Part shown: positions 23,062-29,526 of the stretch, in pieces
How the letters are laid out: every line of letters begins with the position of its first letter
Position numbering within the stretch: position 1 is the first letter of the stretch
Assembly (NCBI GenBank): GCA_027492575.1
Contig: JAPUEM010000178.1
Coordinates: 1 to 32,545 of the forward strand
Origin: Propionicimonas sp.
GTDB taxonomy: Bacteria; Actinomycetota; Actinomycetes; Propionibacteriales; Propionibacteriaceae
Direction: 5' to 3'
DNA length: 32,545 nt
Translations under genes and position numbers: made by a program
Notes under the pieces: model-generated
Told to the model about the DNA's origin: nothing
Seen by the model: the letters and a program-made list of their open reading frames with translations, nothing else
Database searches by the model: none

Positions 23062-24998
23062 TGACCGCACCACATCTGCTCGGCCTGCCCCATCACGACG
23101 GTTCGAGCCTGTACGTCTCGGCCAGGGAGTTCGTCCTCGGGGACGTCGTGCGAGTGCGCCTGCGCGTTCCGCAGGGCTTCGGCGAAACCGGCGTCCTGCT
23201 ACGGGTTTCGCGCGACGGCGACCCGCTGAAGCTGCCCGCGGTGGTGGAACGGGAGGACGCCCACGAGCGCTGGTACGCGGCGGACCTGCCGGTGGACAAC
23301 CCGGTGGTCAGCTACCGCTGGCTGCTGCGCCGGGGCCACGACTATCAGTGGCTGACCAACCGCGGATTGTTCTCCCGGGACGTCTCGGACGTGGGGGATT
23401 TCCGGGTGACCGTCTTCCCCGACGCCCCGGCCTGGGCCCGGGACGCCATCGGGTATCAGATCTTCCCGGACCGGTTCGCCCGGTCGGCCTCGGCCGACAC
23501 CCGGCCCGCGCCGGAGTGGGCCTGGCCGGCCAGCTGGGACGACGAGGCGGAGATGGAGGGCGAGCCGGCCGTCCGTCAGTTCTTCGGCGGCGACCTCGAC
23601 GGGATCGCCTCGAAGCTGGATTACCTCCAGTCGCTCGGGGTCAACCTGCTCTACCTGACGCCGTTCTTCCCCTCCCGCAGTGCGCATCGTTACGACGCGT
23701 CGACCTTCAGCCATGTCGACCCGGCGCTGGGCGGGGACGAGGCCCTCGTCCGGCTGGTGCAGGCTGCGCACGAACGTGGGATGCACGTGATCGGCGACCT
23801 GACCACCAACCACACCGGCGATCGGCACGAGTGGTTCCAGGCCGCGCTGGCCGACCGGAGCTCGGTCGAGGGCGGCTTCTACTACTGGGCCGAGGATGCC
23901 CCGATCGACTTCGCGCGGTGGCAGCAATCCCAGGCCGACCAGTGGGGCGGACCGGTCGAGACCGTCGTGGACGGAGTGCCCTTCGACTACGTCTCCTGGC
24001 TCGGCGTGGCCTCGCTGCCGAAGCTCAACTGGGGTTCGTCCGAACTCTGGGGACGGATGGTGTCAGGCCCGGATTCGGTGGTGGGACGCTACCTGCACGA
24101 GCCCTTCGGGATGGACGGCTGGCGCATCGACGTCGCCCACATGACCGGACGGTACGCCGCCGACGACTACTACGCGGAGGTCGCGCGGGCGGCCCGCGCG
24201 ACCGTGGACGAGGTGGACGGCCTGCTGGTCGGCGAACACTTCTACGACCTGTACAACGATCAGCTCGGCGACGGCTGGCAGTCGGTGATGAACTACCAGG
24301 CGTTCATCAAGCCGATGTGGTCATGGCTCACCAAGCCGGAGACCGATCTGGGCTTCGCCGATCTTCCGCTGCCCATCCCGCGGCGCTCGGCGTCCGATGT
24401 CGTCGCGACCATGCGGGATTTCGACGGCTCCGTGCCCTGGACCCTCTACTCCCGGCAGTGGAACATGCTCGGCTCCCACGACACCGCGCGGATCGCGACC
24501 ATCACCGACGACCCCCGCCTGGTGGAGGTGGGCGCGGCCTGGCTGTTCACCTACCCAGGAATCCCTGCCGTCTTCGCCGGGGACGAGGGTGGTGCCGTCG
24601 GCAGCAATGGCGAGCATTCCCGGACTTCCATGCCCTGGGACCAGATCGCCGCCGGCGGTGGCCCGCGCTGGAACGCATCCGTCTTCGAGCGTTTCCGCAG
24701 CCTGATCGCGCTGCGGCAGGGGAGTGCCGCCCTGAAGGAGGGCGGCCTGCGCTGGGCCGTGGTGACCGCCGACGCCATCGCCTACCTGCGCGAGACCGCC
24801 GCGGAACGGGTGCTCGTCGTCCTCGCCCGTGCCCCCTGGGAAGGCGCGAGCCTGCCCGCCTGGCTGGCGGGGGAGCGTCCGGAACTGCTGTACCGCGCCA
24901 CCGCCGCGGGAACTCCTGAGCTGACCGTCTTCGGCGAGGAAGTGCTGATCTCCGGCGACGGTCCCGCGGTCGGCATCTGGCGTCTCGCGGGGGACTGA
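23061..24998 (+). CDS. GH13 alpha-glycosidase (neopullulanase/maltogenic amylase type)
   Basis: 645 residues with no signal peptide, so cytoplasmic. An N-terminal beta-sandwich like CBM34 (about 1-125) precedes the (beta/alpha)8 barrel. The conserved GH13 regions are IGDLTTNH (I), GWRIDVAH with nucleophile Asp357 (II), GEHF with acid/base Glu392 (III) and LGSHDTAR with Asp474 (IV). A C-terminal beta domain follows from about 560. Together with the importer it would hydrolyse incoming maltodextrins. Similar enzymes include cyclomaltodextrinases, so the exact linkage and substrate are uncertain. Start and malG stop overlap by one base. Confidence 0.93.
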   Translation: MTAPHLLGLPHHDGSSLYVSAREFVLGDVVRVRLRVPQGFGETGVLLRVSRDGDPLKLPAVVEREDAHERWYAADLPVDNPVVSYRWLLRRGHDYQWLTNRGLFSRDVSDVGDFRVTVFPDAPAWARDAIGYQIFPDRFARSASADTRPAPEWAWPASWDDEAEMEGEPAVRQFFGGDLDGIASKLDYLQSLGVNLLYLTPFFPSRSAHRYDASTFSHVDPALGGDEALVRLVQAAHERGMHVIGDLTTNHTGDRHEWFQAALADRSSVEGGFYYWAEDAPIDFARWQQSQADQWGGPVETVVDGVPFDYVSWLGVASLPKLNWGSSELWGRMVSGPDSVVGRYLHEPFGMDGWRIDVAHMTGRYAADDYYAEVARAARATVDEVDGLLVGEHFYDLYNDQLGDGWQSVMNYQAFIKPMWSWLTKPETDLGFADLPLPIPRRSASDVVATMRDFDGSVPWTLYSRQWNMLGSHDTARIATITDDPRLVEVGAAWLFTYPGIPAVFAGDEGGAVGSNGEHSRTSMPWDQIAAGGGPRWNASVFERFRSLIALRQGSAALKEGGLRWAVVTADAIAYLRETAAERVLVVLARAPWEGASLPAWLAGERPELLYRATAAGTPELTVFGEEVLISGDGPAVGIWRLAGD

Positions 24999-25011
24999 AC
25001 TCGGTTCGGGC

Positions 25012-25653
25012 TCAGTCCAGCGGGATGCCGACCTTGCCCTTGCCGCGCTGGTAGGTCTCGGAAAGTCCGTTGTAGGCCGCGTTGAGGTGGTCGACGCGGG
25101 CACTGAGTGCTTCCTGCTGGTCGCCGCTCGCCGCCGCGATCATGCCCTGCAGGGCGTGGCTCTCGAAGAAGGCGTTGACTCGGTTGTAGAGCGGACGGTC
25201 GGGGGCAGGCGCGTCTCGATCGGGATCCGGCACGGCATAGACCTCCTGCAGAATGCGGATGTCGTGCGGGATGCCGAAGCTGTCCCGGGTGTCCTCGTAG
25301 CTGAACAGGTAGTAGAAGTTGTCGAACCCCGACCAGGTGATGCCGGAAAGGCACAGCGAACAGGGCTCATGGGTGGCGAGGAAGAGGCAGTCGCGCGGAT
25401 TGGGCCGGGTGTCGGCCGGCAGCTCGTAGAAGCGCTTGATGGCGTGGATCTCGCCATGCCAGAGCGGATTCTCCGACTCGTTGTTGGTCTCGGCCAGCAC
25501 CAGCGACAGATCCGACTTGAGCAGAATCGCGGCCCCGAACAGCTTGTTGCCGGTGCCAACCCCCCGCTGGGTCATCGGCTGGACGTCGTACTCGATGACA
25601 TCCAGCAGCCGGGAGACGAAGGCGGAAGGACTCGACTGGCTCAACGCGCTCAT
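25012..25653 (-). CDS. Zinc-dependent nucleoside/nucleobase deaminase family protein
   Basis: 213 residues of the cytidine-deaminase-like superfamily. The zinc site is complete: HGEIHA with His66 and proton shuttle Glu68, and PCSLC with Cys98 and Cys101. The C-terminal 90 residues after the deaminase core are extra and contain a Pro/Asp-rich stretch (PDPDRDAPAPDRP). The start is uncertain: ATG 25653 gives MSALSQSSPS, while GTG 25677 is in frame, and neither has a strong ribosome site. It converges on the mal operon with 13 bases between stops and sits at the left border of the accessory region. The substrate is not predictable. Confidence 0.8.
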   Translation of the reverse strand: MSALSQSSPSAFVSRLLDVIEYDVQPMTQRGVGTGNKLFGAAILLKSDLSLVLAETNNESENPLWHGEIHAIKRFYELPADTRPNPRDCLFLATHEPCSLCLSGITWSGFDNFYYLFSYEDTRDSFGIPHDIRILQEVYAVPDPDRDAPAPDRPLYNRVNAFFESHALQGMIAAASGDQQEALSARVDHLNAAYNGLSETYQRGKGKVGIPLD

Positions 25654-25767
25654 GCCGCATGATGGCCACCGCCCCACGCCCGGCTCCGCCGATCTTCCAT
25701 CCTGAGATCGCCAGCAGAGCCCTCGCTCGCGTATGCCCGGTCCGCGCCGGGCCAGGCGACGACCTGG

Positions 25768-25863
25768 TCACTGACGGCGCAAACCGTTATGGAGGTAGTA
25801 CGCAAGCGCGTTGGTGATGTCCTCGTCCGCTCGCCTAGTGGTGAGAACGCGGCGCTGTGTCAT
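25768..25863 (-). pseudogene. Truncated ParE-type toxin
   Basis: Reading from the ATG at 25863, which overlaps the antitoxin stop (ATGA), gives 31 residues: MTQRRVLTTRRADEDI then TNALAYYLHNGLRRQ and a TGA. The beginning matches the N-terminus of ParE toxins (LT..ADEDI..A..YY), which are normally ~95-100 residues. The following ~110 bases to the deaminase gene contain no recognisable remainder in any frame. The toxin is therefore almost certainly inactive. Confidence 0.7.
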
Positions 25864-26099
25864 ACGGCGTGCGGGTCCCGAAGGCTCGACCTCAGGCGCT
25901 CGAAGTACCCGTCGTCAAGCTCCGAGCCAGGTCCCGAGGCCATGCCGTCCAGCACCAGATCGCGCAGTTTCGTGCGTGCCTGCTCTCGACGAATCAGGTC
26001 GCGAACGAACTCGCTGCTCGTGCCGTAGCCCCGTTCGCTGACCTGTGTTTCAACGAACTCTTTCAGGGTGTCCGGAAGTGACACGTTCATCGTTGCCAT
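25860..26099 (-). CDS. ParD-like type II antitoxin
   Basis: 79 residues. The ribbon-helix-helix N-terminus is ATMNVSLPDTLKEFVETQVS, then GYGTSSEFVRDLIRREQA, classic for ParD. The C-terminal toxin-binding tail ends DDGYFERLRSSLRDPHAV. ATG 26099 lies 7 nt after a TAAGGT box, so the mRNA is probably leaderless, and an operator-like palindrome is just upstream. The 4-base overlap with the toxin frame is normal for parDE operons. The antitoxin is intact although its toxin is broken, so it may persist as a regulator or by chance. Confidence 0.85.
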   Translation of the reverse strand: MATMNVSLPDTLKEFVETQVSERGYGTSSEFVRDLIRREQARTKLRDLVLDGMASGPGSELDDGYFERLRSSLRDPHAV

Positions 26100-26106
26100 G
26101 TAACTC

Positions 26107-26134
26107 ACCTTAGGCGAGCTTGGCAAAGTTTGCC
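26107..26134 (-). promoter_or_regulatory. Promoter and operator of the parD antitoxin
   Basis: On the minus strand TAAGGT (26107-26112) is 7 nt from ATG 26099. GGCAAA-G-TTTGCC (26122-26134) is a perfect palindrome about 10 bases further up, covering the expected -35 region. Autoregulation by the RHH antitoxin is the usual mode for this family. Confidence 0.55.
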
Positions 26135-26160
26135 ATCATTGGCCCTGCCTCTCGCGGTCT

Positions 26161-26262
26161 TCACCGGTCGCGCTCGTCGGCGAGCAGTTCTTCGATCGAG
26201 GTGGCCGTGCGCAGTTCATGGCCGGCGAGCGCGGCAAGGCGCGATCCGTCCTTGCGGTTACG
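26161..26262 (-). pseudogene. C-terminal remnant of a Phd/YefM-type antitoxin
   Basis: The frame reading RNRKDGSRLAALAGHELRTA then TSIEELLADERDR and stop is clearly a copy of the end of the intact antitoxin at 28566-28814 (GGSRLAGLPHHELRTA, TSIDELLADERDR). The first 60 bases of the two loci (26161-26220 and 28566-28625) differ at only three positions. The N-terminal DNA-binding half is missing and replaced by methyltransferase sequence, and no toxin gene follows. Confidence 0.75.
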
Positions 26263-26551
26263 AGTAACGAAGGACCATGACAGGAGCGTCCCCAGTGAAA
26301 GGCTTCTGGAGCCAATCGCCGTTGACGGCTTCGACATCGAACCCCGTCGCGTCCAACTGCCCAGCAAGGATGTGAGCGTCACGGAAGTAGAGCGTCGCGG
26401 TGTCGATCAGTGTGCCGCAACGGAGATCGAGGATTCGCGAGGCTGCCCGCTCGTCCGCCAGGCGGCGATAGAAGTCGTGATCCGGACCATCGGGGTTGTC
26501 GCCGTCGTAGAGATCGACGATCCGCGAGTCGTAGTCATTCAGTGGAGTCAC
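26258..26551 (-). pseudogene. Internally deleted SAM-dependent methyltransferase
   Basis: 97 residues. The beginning (DYDSRIVDLYDGDNPDGPDH to RILDLRCGT) is the start of a class I methyltransferase up to motif I, with the usual DLGCG changed to DLRCG. It then jumps directly to what reads as the family's C-terminus (YFRDAHILAGQLDATGF, DVEAVNGDW). Normal members are some 130 residues longer in between, so the core is deleted. At the end, removing one base of the GG at 26272-26273 restores VMVFVTRNR, the expected ending, so there is also a frameshift. The GTG start overlaps the upstream membrane-protein stop. Catalysis is not expected. Confidence 0.65.
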
Positions 26552-26967
26552 CACAGCCCTACCAGCCACCAAGCCACACCGGCGCACGCGGCAGCGAACA
26601 GAACGCTCGTGAAAGTGCCGATGATGAAGCGTTCAGCCGCCCCGCCGGTGGTCGCCTTCAGTTCCGGATAGCGGGCGAGGCCTTTGACGGCCAGCACCAC
26701 GGCGATTCCCCCGGAGAAGCCGGCCAGGATGGACGCGTACACGGCGAGTCGCTCGAACCACCCGATCCACTTGCCGCCGCGCAGCGTCTTCTCAGCGGCA
26801 CGGATGCCGAGCACCTCTTCGACCGCAGCCGTGCTGTCGTCCGCCGAAGGCAAGGGATCCGCCCTGCGGAAGACCGCCTGCACCAGCGGGCTGCCGGCGA
26901 AAACGGCGAGCGCGCCCAGCGCGGCAACCACGGCCGCCTTCAGGACGAGCGCCAGAACGGGGTTCAT
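26548..26967 (-). CDS. Three-helix membrane protein coupled to the SatD-family gene
   Basis: 139 residues. Membrane helices lie near 5-28, 72-95 and 114-137, with a polar loop of about 40 residues after the first. The stretch WFERLAVYASILAGFSGG, then KGLARYPELK and AAERFIIGTFTSVLFA, resembles the C-terminal part of DUF3307 (SatE-like) membrane proteins that sit beside satD in Firmicutes; this likeness is from memory. The ATG overlaps the SatD stop by one base, so the two are made together. The function is unknown. Confidence 0.7.
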   Translation of the reverse strand: MNPVLALVLKAAVVAALGALAVFAGSPLVQAVFRRADPLPSADDSTAAVEEVLGIRAAEKTLRGGKWIGWFERLAVYASILAGFSGGIAVVLAVKGLARYPELKATTGGAAERFIIGTFTSVLFAAACAGVAWWLVGLW

Positions 26968-27614
26968 CAGGCCGCCTTTCCGAGGTGCGCGAGCAGGCGC
27001 GTTGCGAGGGATCGCGCCCGGGCCACCTCAATCCGCCGAGCGCGAGAAAGGCGCTGACTGACGGCGGAAGGGCTGACGCCGAGCTTCGCCGCGGCCTCGA
27101 TACCGGTCAGTCCCTGGTCGAGAAGGTCCACCAATTCCCAGCCCTCCTTGCTGCGCTGTTGCAGCGCTCCCCGCAGCAACCACAGTGCGGTCTCCGCGTC
27201 CTGGAGTTTCTCTCTCGGTTCACCGTAGCCATCCCCACTGACAACTTCATCATCGCCGGCCAACGCCAGCTGCGTGGGCGAGGAGCGCGCGGCGCCGATG
27301 GCCTCCCGCGCGGCCAGATAGGCGGTTCCTCGAGCTTCCCGGGTGGAGGAGGGGAGGGGAGACTCGACCCCGCCGGCCCCGATTCCGATCCGCCAGCCGC
27401 CGAGCCGGGTGAGTTCGCAGATCGCGTCGACGACCGCGGCCGACTCGCTGCACAGCCCCTGGATCTCGTCTCCGGCCGTCCGCTCGAAGGGCAGCACCAA
27501 CCGGTCGCCCAGAACCTGTCGCAAGCGAGCGAGTGCGGCCGGAACGTGATCGGCGTCCGCCCGGCTGGACACCTGATCCGCTAGCACCACGAAATTGAAG
27601 GCGTAAGACTTCAT
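26967..27614 (-). CDS. SatD-family protein with C-terminal HTH
   Basis: 215 residues. The N-terminal domain (about 1-115) shows FVVLADQVSSR with Asp13, ERTAGDEIQGL with Asp49-Glu50, GGWRIGIGAGGVESP, and ARGTAYLAAREAIGAA. This is the SatD family pattern, and it also recalls the metal-binding aspartates and layout of class III nucleotide cyclases. The C-terminal part (about 165-200) is a helix-turn-helix with GLTGIEAAAKLGVSPSAVSQ. The ATG at 27614 is 6 nt after TAAGAT, so probably leaderless. It heads an operon with the membrane protein and the methyltransferase remnant. SatD was named from a Streptococcus mutans acid-tolerance operon; its biochemical activity is unknown. The cyclase comparison is inference. 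Confidence 0.75.
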   Translation of the reverse strand: MKSYAFNFVVLADQVSSRADADHVPAALARLRQVLGDRLVLPFERTAGDEIQGLCSESAAVVDAICELTRLGGWRIGIGAGGVESPLPSSTREARGTAYLAAREAIGAARSSPTQLALAGDDEVVSGDGYGEPREKLQDAETALWLLRGALQQRSKEGWELVDLLDQGLTGIEAAAKLGVSPSAVSQRLSRARRIEVARARSLATRLLAHLGKAA

Positions 27615-27617
27615 TTG

Positions 27618-27648
27618 ATGATCTTAAGTCATATATCTAAATAGTCAA
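27618..27648 (-). promoter_or_regulatory. AT-rich promoter and operator of the satD operon
   Basis: On the minus strand TTGACT (27643-27648) and TAAGAT (27621-27626) are 16 bases apart, and the -10 box is 6 nt from ATG 27614. The -10 lies inside a near-palindrome ATGATCTTAAGTCAT (27618-27632). This AT-rich patch stands out sharply from its GC-rich surroundings. The SatD HTH may bind here (inferred). Confidence 0.65.
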
Positions 27649-27892
27649 CCGCTACGCCAGGCAGCTGCCCTGCCAGAGCCAGCGCAGTAGGGAGTGCTGC
27701 CGGGCAGCTGCGCAAAGCTCAAGTTGAAGCCGATCACCCGTCGGATCCGGTCGGGGCGCATCCAGGCAGCGGTGAAGGCCGCATTCCCGCCGCTGGTTCG
27801 TCGGAGCGGTGGACGGCGGCGGTGTGGACCCACACCCGCCGCGTGGTGCCGGGGAACGCGCGAGTGTCGTCCAACTGGAGTTCGCTGATCAT
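27645..27892 (-). pseudogene. Remnant of an enterochelin-esterase-like hydrolase
   Basis: From ATG 27892 one frame reads ISELQLDDTRAFPGTTRRVW then VHTA, which looks like an esterase N-terminus (..GNTRRVWVYTP..). A different frame then gives SGGNAAFTAAWMRPDRIRRV and GFNLSFAQLPGSTPY, the nucleophile-Ser region and following helix of enterochelin-esterase-like proteins. The roughly 100 residues normally between these are missing, and the C-terminus is lost before the satD promoter. This stretch with the next entry fills the 547-base gap between satD and vapC. Confidence 0.5.
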
Positions 27893-28101
27893 TCCCGGCG
27901 TGACGCCGGGTCTAGGGCCACCTTGAGCGAGTACCGCCGTACCACCGAGGTGGCGATGGCGTTGAACCCGCCGCCGCTATCGGTGTACAGCCGCAGGAGC
28001 TGACCGCCCGGAGCCGTCGCCTCCAAGAAGACCCGGTCATGTTCGAAGCGCGCGGGCAACGCCGTCGAGTCCCGATCTGGACGATGCAGCCTGCGAGCCA
28101 T
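27889..28101 (-). pseudogene. N-terminal fragment resembling an aspartyl-protease-like protein
   Basis: 70 residues. FEHDRVFLEATAPGGQLLRL then YTDSGGGFNAIATSVVRRY resembles the first catalytic loop (D-S-G-G) of retropepsin-like bacterial proteins. The frame stops soon afterwards (ALDPASRRE) and overlaps the start of the esterase remnant by 4 bases. Such proteins are normally several times longer. It may be a truncated gene; a genuine small protein cannot be excluded. No clear promoter or ribosome site is seen. Confidence 0.4.
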
Positions 28102-28161
28102 CTCCGCGTCCTATGCACGGGGGCGGAAGTCCTGTGCGAGTTTGCAGGGTCACTACTGCAG

Positions 28162-28569
28162 TCAAGGAGCCGACTCGACGACCGGATCGAGTGTCTGGTA
28201 GCCCAGGGACGTCGCCGCGGCGATCATCGCGGTGTCGTGGCTGACAATCGTGGCATCAAGGCCAGCGGCGATCACAGAGCCGAGATGGATTGCATCCAGG
28301 GTCTTGACGTGCGGTTCGATCGCTTCAGCCGCAGCCAGCACCCCATCGGTGATCGGCACCAAGCTGAGCACGTCCAGCACCTCGTCCCGCCGACTCAACG
28401 GCAGCCCTTCACGACGAAGGACTCTGGTGAGTTCCGTGCGAAGGATCCGCGACGAAACCAGCAGATGCTCCTCGTCGGCGCTCACCTGGTCGACCCAGGT
28501 CGCCGCCGCAGGCGAATGACCGAGCAGCGCGCGCAACGCCACGGAGGTGTCGAGGTAGTAGGTCGTCAC
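28162..28569 (-). CDS. vapC: VapC-type PIN-domain toxin
   Basis: 135 residues, a normal PIN-domain length. The four acidic active-site positions are present: Asp7 (YYLDTSVALRALL), Glu46 (ILRTELTRVL), Asp92 (LDAIHLGS) and Asp112 (SHDTAMIAAA). VapC toxins are metal-dependent RNases, often acting on tRNA or rRNA. The start is GTG 28569, overlapping the antitoxin stop (GTGA), the standard coupling in vapBC operons. All features suggest it is intact. Confidence 0.92.
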   Translation of the reverse strand: MTTYYLDTSVALRALLGHSPAAATWVDQVSADEEHLLVSSRILRTELTRVLRREGLPLSRRDEVLDVLSLVPITDGVLAAAEAIEPHVKTLDAIHLGSVIAAGLDATIVSHDTAMIAAATSLGYQTLDPVVESAP

Positions 28570-28814
28570 CGGTCGCGCTCGTCGGCGAGCAGTTCGTCGA
28601 TCGACGTGGCCGTACGCAGTTCATGGTGGGGGAGCCCGGCCAGTCGCGAACCGCCCGAGCGCTTGCGGGGCAACAACTCGATCTCGTGCGATCGCGGCAC
28701 GACGCGGGCAACCTCGCGGTTGTGCCGCGTGACCCGGTAGATCTCGCCGGCCTCGACGTCCGCGAGCATCGTCGTCGGGTTCTGCCGCAACTGGCCCACC
28801 GTGATCGTCTTCAT
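28566..28814 (-). CDS. vapB: Phd/YefM-type antitoxin paired with the PIN toxin
   Basis: 82 residues. The N-terminal Phd/YefM fold reads MKTITVGQLRQNPTTMLADV then EAGEIYRVTRHNREVARVVP; the C-terminal toxin-neutralising tail is RSGGSRLAGLPHHELRTA, TSIDELLADERDR. ATG 28814 is used since it lies 7 nt after a TATGGT box and begins the family motif; upstream in-frame starts would run into the promoter. A decayed copy of its C-terminal half lies at 26161-26262. Confidence 0.9.
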   Translation of the reverse strand: MKTITVGQLRQNPTTMLADVEAGEIYRVTRHNREVARVVPRSHEIELLPRKRSGGSRLAGLPHHELRTATSIDELLADERDR

Positions 28815-28821
28815 AGACCCG

Positions 28822-28864
28822 ACCATAGCTCGAATGTCTACCAATATCTAGAATGTGCGAGCTA
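28822..28864 (-). promoter_or_regulatory. Promoter and inverted repeat before vapB
   Basis: TATGGT on the minus strand (28822-28827) is 7 nt from ATG 28814, a leaderless arrangement. TAGCTCG (28826-28832) and CGAGCTA (28858-28864) form a 7-bp inverted repeat with a 25-base spacer, and GAATGT is repeated directly at 28832-28837 and 28851-28856. Autoregulation by the antitoxin-toxin complex is expected. The far arm overlaps the stop codon of the GNAT gene. Confidence 0.5.
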
Positions 28865-29326
28865 GAGGGTCAAAGTCATCGTGATGACGTCTGGACGATC
28901 GGATAGCGCCGTCCGGTGAAAACCTGCGTTCTCGTAGGTTCGAATCGCTGGAAGATTTCCGTCGACCACGTTCAGCACTAGCTCTACCGCGCCCAGTTGG
29001 CGAGCTTTGTGTTCAGCGAGGCCCACCAGGGCGTGCGCGAGACCGAGCCCACGGCGATCCGGATCGAGAATGACGCGCCCGAGACGCGCAGTTCGGTCAG
29101 GAATCGTCAGGTCGAAGTGCCCTACGACGGAACCTGAGGCGCTGTCGACCATGACCCAAGCGCTGAATCCCGCTATCTGGCTCATCGCTGCCAGTTGCTG
29201 CGGATCCAGCGGCCACTGCAAACGCGGGCCCGTGAACAAGTTGAGCGCGGCAGCGTTCTCGATCCATGACGTCACGATCTCGCAGTCAGCGTCGTTACGC
29301 TCGCGAGTCTCCAGCATGCCCACCAT
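28862..29326 (-). CDS. GNAT-family N-acetyltransferase
   Basis: 154 residues. The acetyl-CoA binding motif A is LGRVILDPDRRGLGLAHALV (R-R-G-L-G-L), followed by motif B VELVLNVVDGNLPAIRTYENAGF. The overall fold is a RimI/Ydaf-like GNAT that could act on a protein N-terminus, a small amine or an antibiotic; specificity is not readable. ATG 29326 follows GGAGG by 7 bases. It is upstream of vapB in the same direction with only a promoter between them. As an accessory-region GNAT, a TacT-like toxin role is conceivable, but no antitoxin partner is adjacent. Confidence 0.85.
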   Translation of the reverse strand: MVGMLETRERNDADCEIVTSWIENAAALNLFTGPRLQWPLDPQQLAAMSQIAGFSAWVMVDSASGSVVGHFDLTIPDRTARLGRVILDPDRRGLGLAHALVGLAEHKARQLGAVELVLNVVDGNLPAIRTYENAGFHRTALSDRPDVITMTLTL

Positions 29327-29359
29327 CCTTCACCCTCCGTGATCCACAACCACCACGAC

Positions 29360-29383
29360 GACACACTGAAAGCGGGGTGTGTC
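29360..29383. other. Small hairpin in the GNAT-SUKH gap
   Basis: GACACAC (29360-29366) pairs with GTGTGTC (29377-29383) around a 10-base loop; GTGATC (29339-29344) and GATCAC (29385-29390) can add an outer stem. The rest of the 200-base divergent gap contains no gene. It also holds an AT-rich patch (29446-29470) with TTGACA at 29451. Confidence 0.35.
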
Positions 29384-29514
29384 AGATCACGCTTGCTGCT
29401 GACAGCGCCAAGCGAGGAGGAGCGCGAGGGTCAGACAGCCAGCGCATATTTTGACATAATGTACCTTATCGGTCAGGCTCGCACCGGGTCAACCACAGCG
29501 GAGATCACTCTCGC

Positions 29515-29520
29515 TAGCCT
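29515..29520 (+). promoter_or_regulatory. -10 box of the SUKH gene (leaderless)
   Basis: TAGCCT ends 6 nt before ATG 29527, and no ribosome binding site is seen. The spacing is the same as at the other leaderless starts in this window. Confidence 0.4.
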
Positions 29521-29526
29521 TGGACG

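Noticed and set aside
24999..25011. Terminator between the GH13 gene and the deaminase gene
   Set aside because: Only 13 bases separate the two stops and no stem-loop is seen there.
26410..27057. Plus-strand open frame opposite the SatD operon
   Set aside because: It is a shadow frame with Arg/Gly/Pro-rich low-complexity translation, while the minus strand has overlapping genes with a good promoter.
27889..28118. Phage or transposon-derived protease as part of a mobile element
   Set aside because: No transposase, integrase, terminal inverted repeats or phage genes are visible; only a short DSGG fragment remains.
28930..28955. tRNA T-arm-like GGTTCGAATCG
   Set aside because: It lies inside the GNAT coding sequence, with no acceptor or anticodon stems around it.
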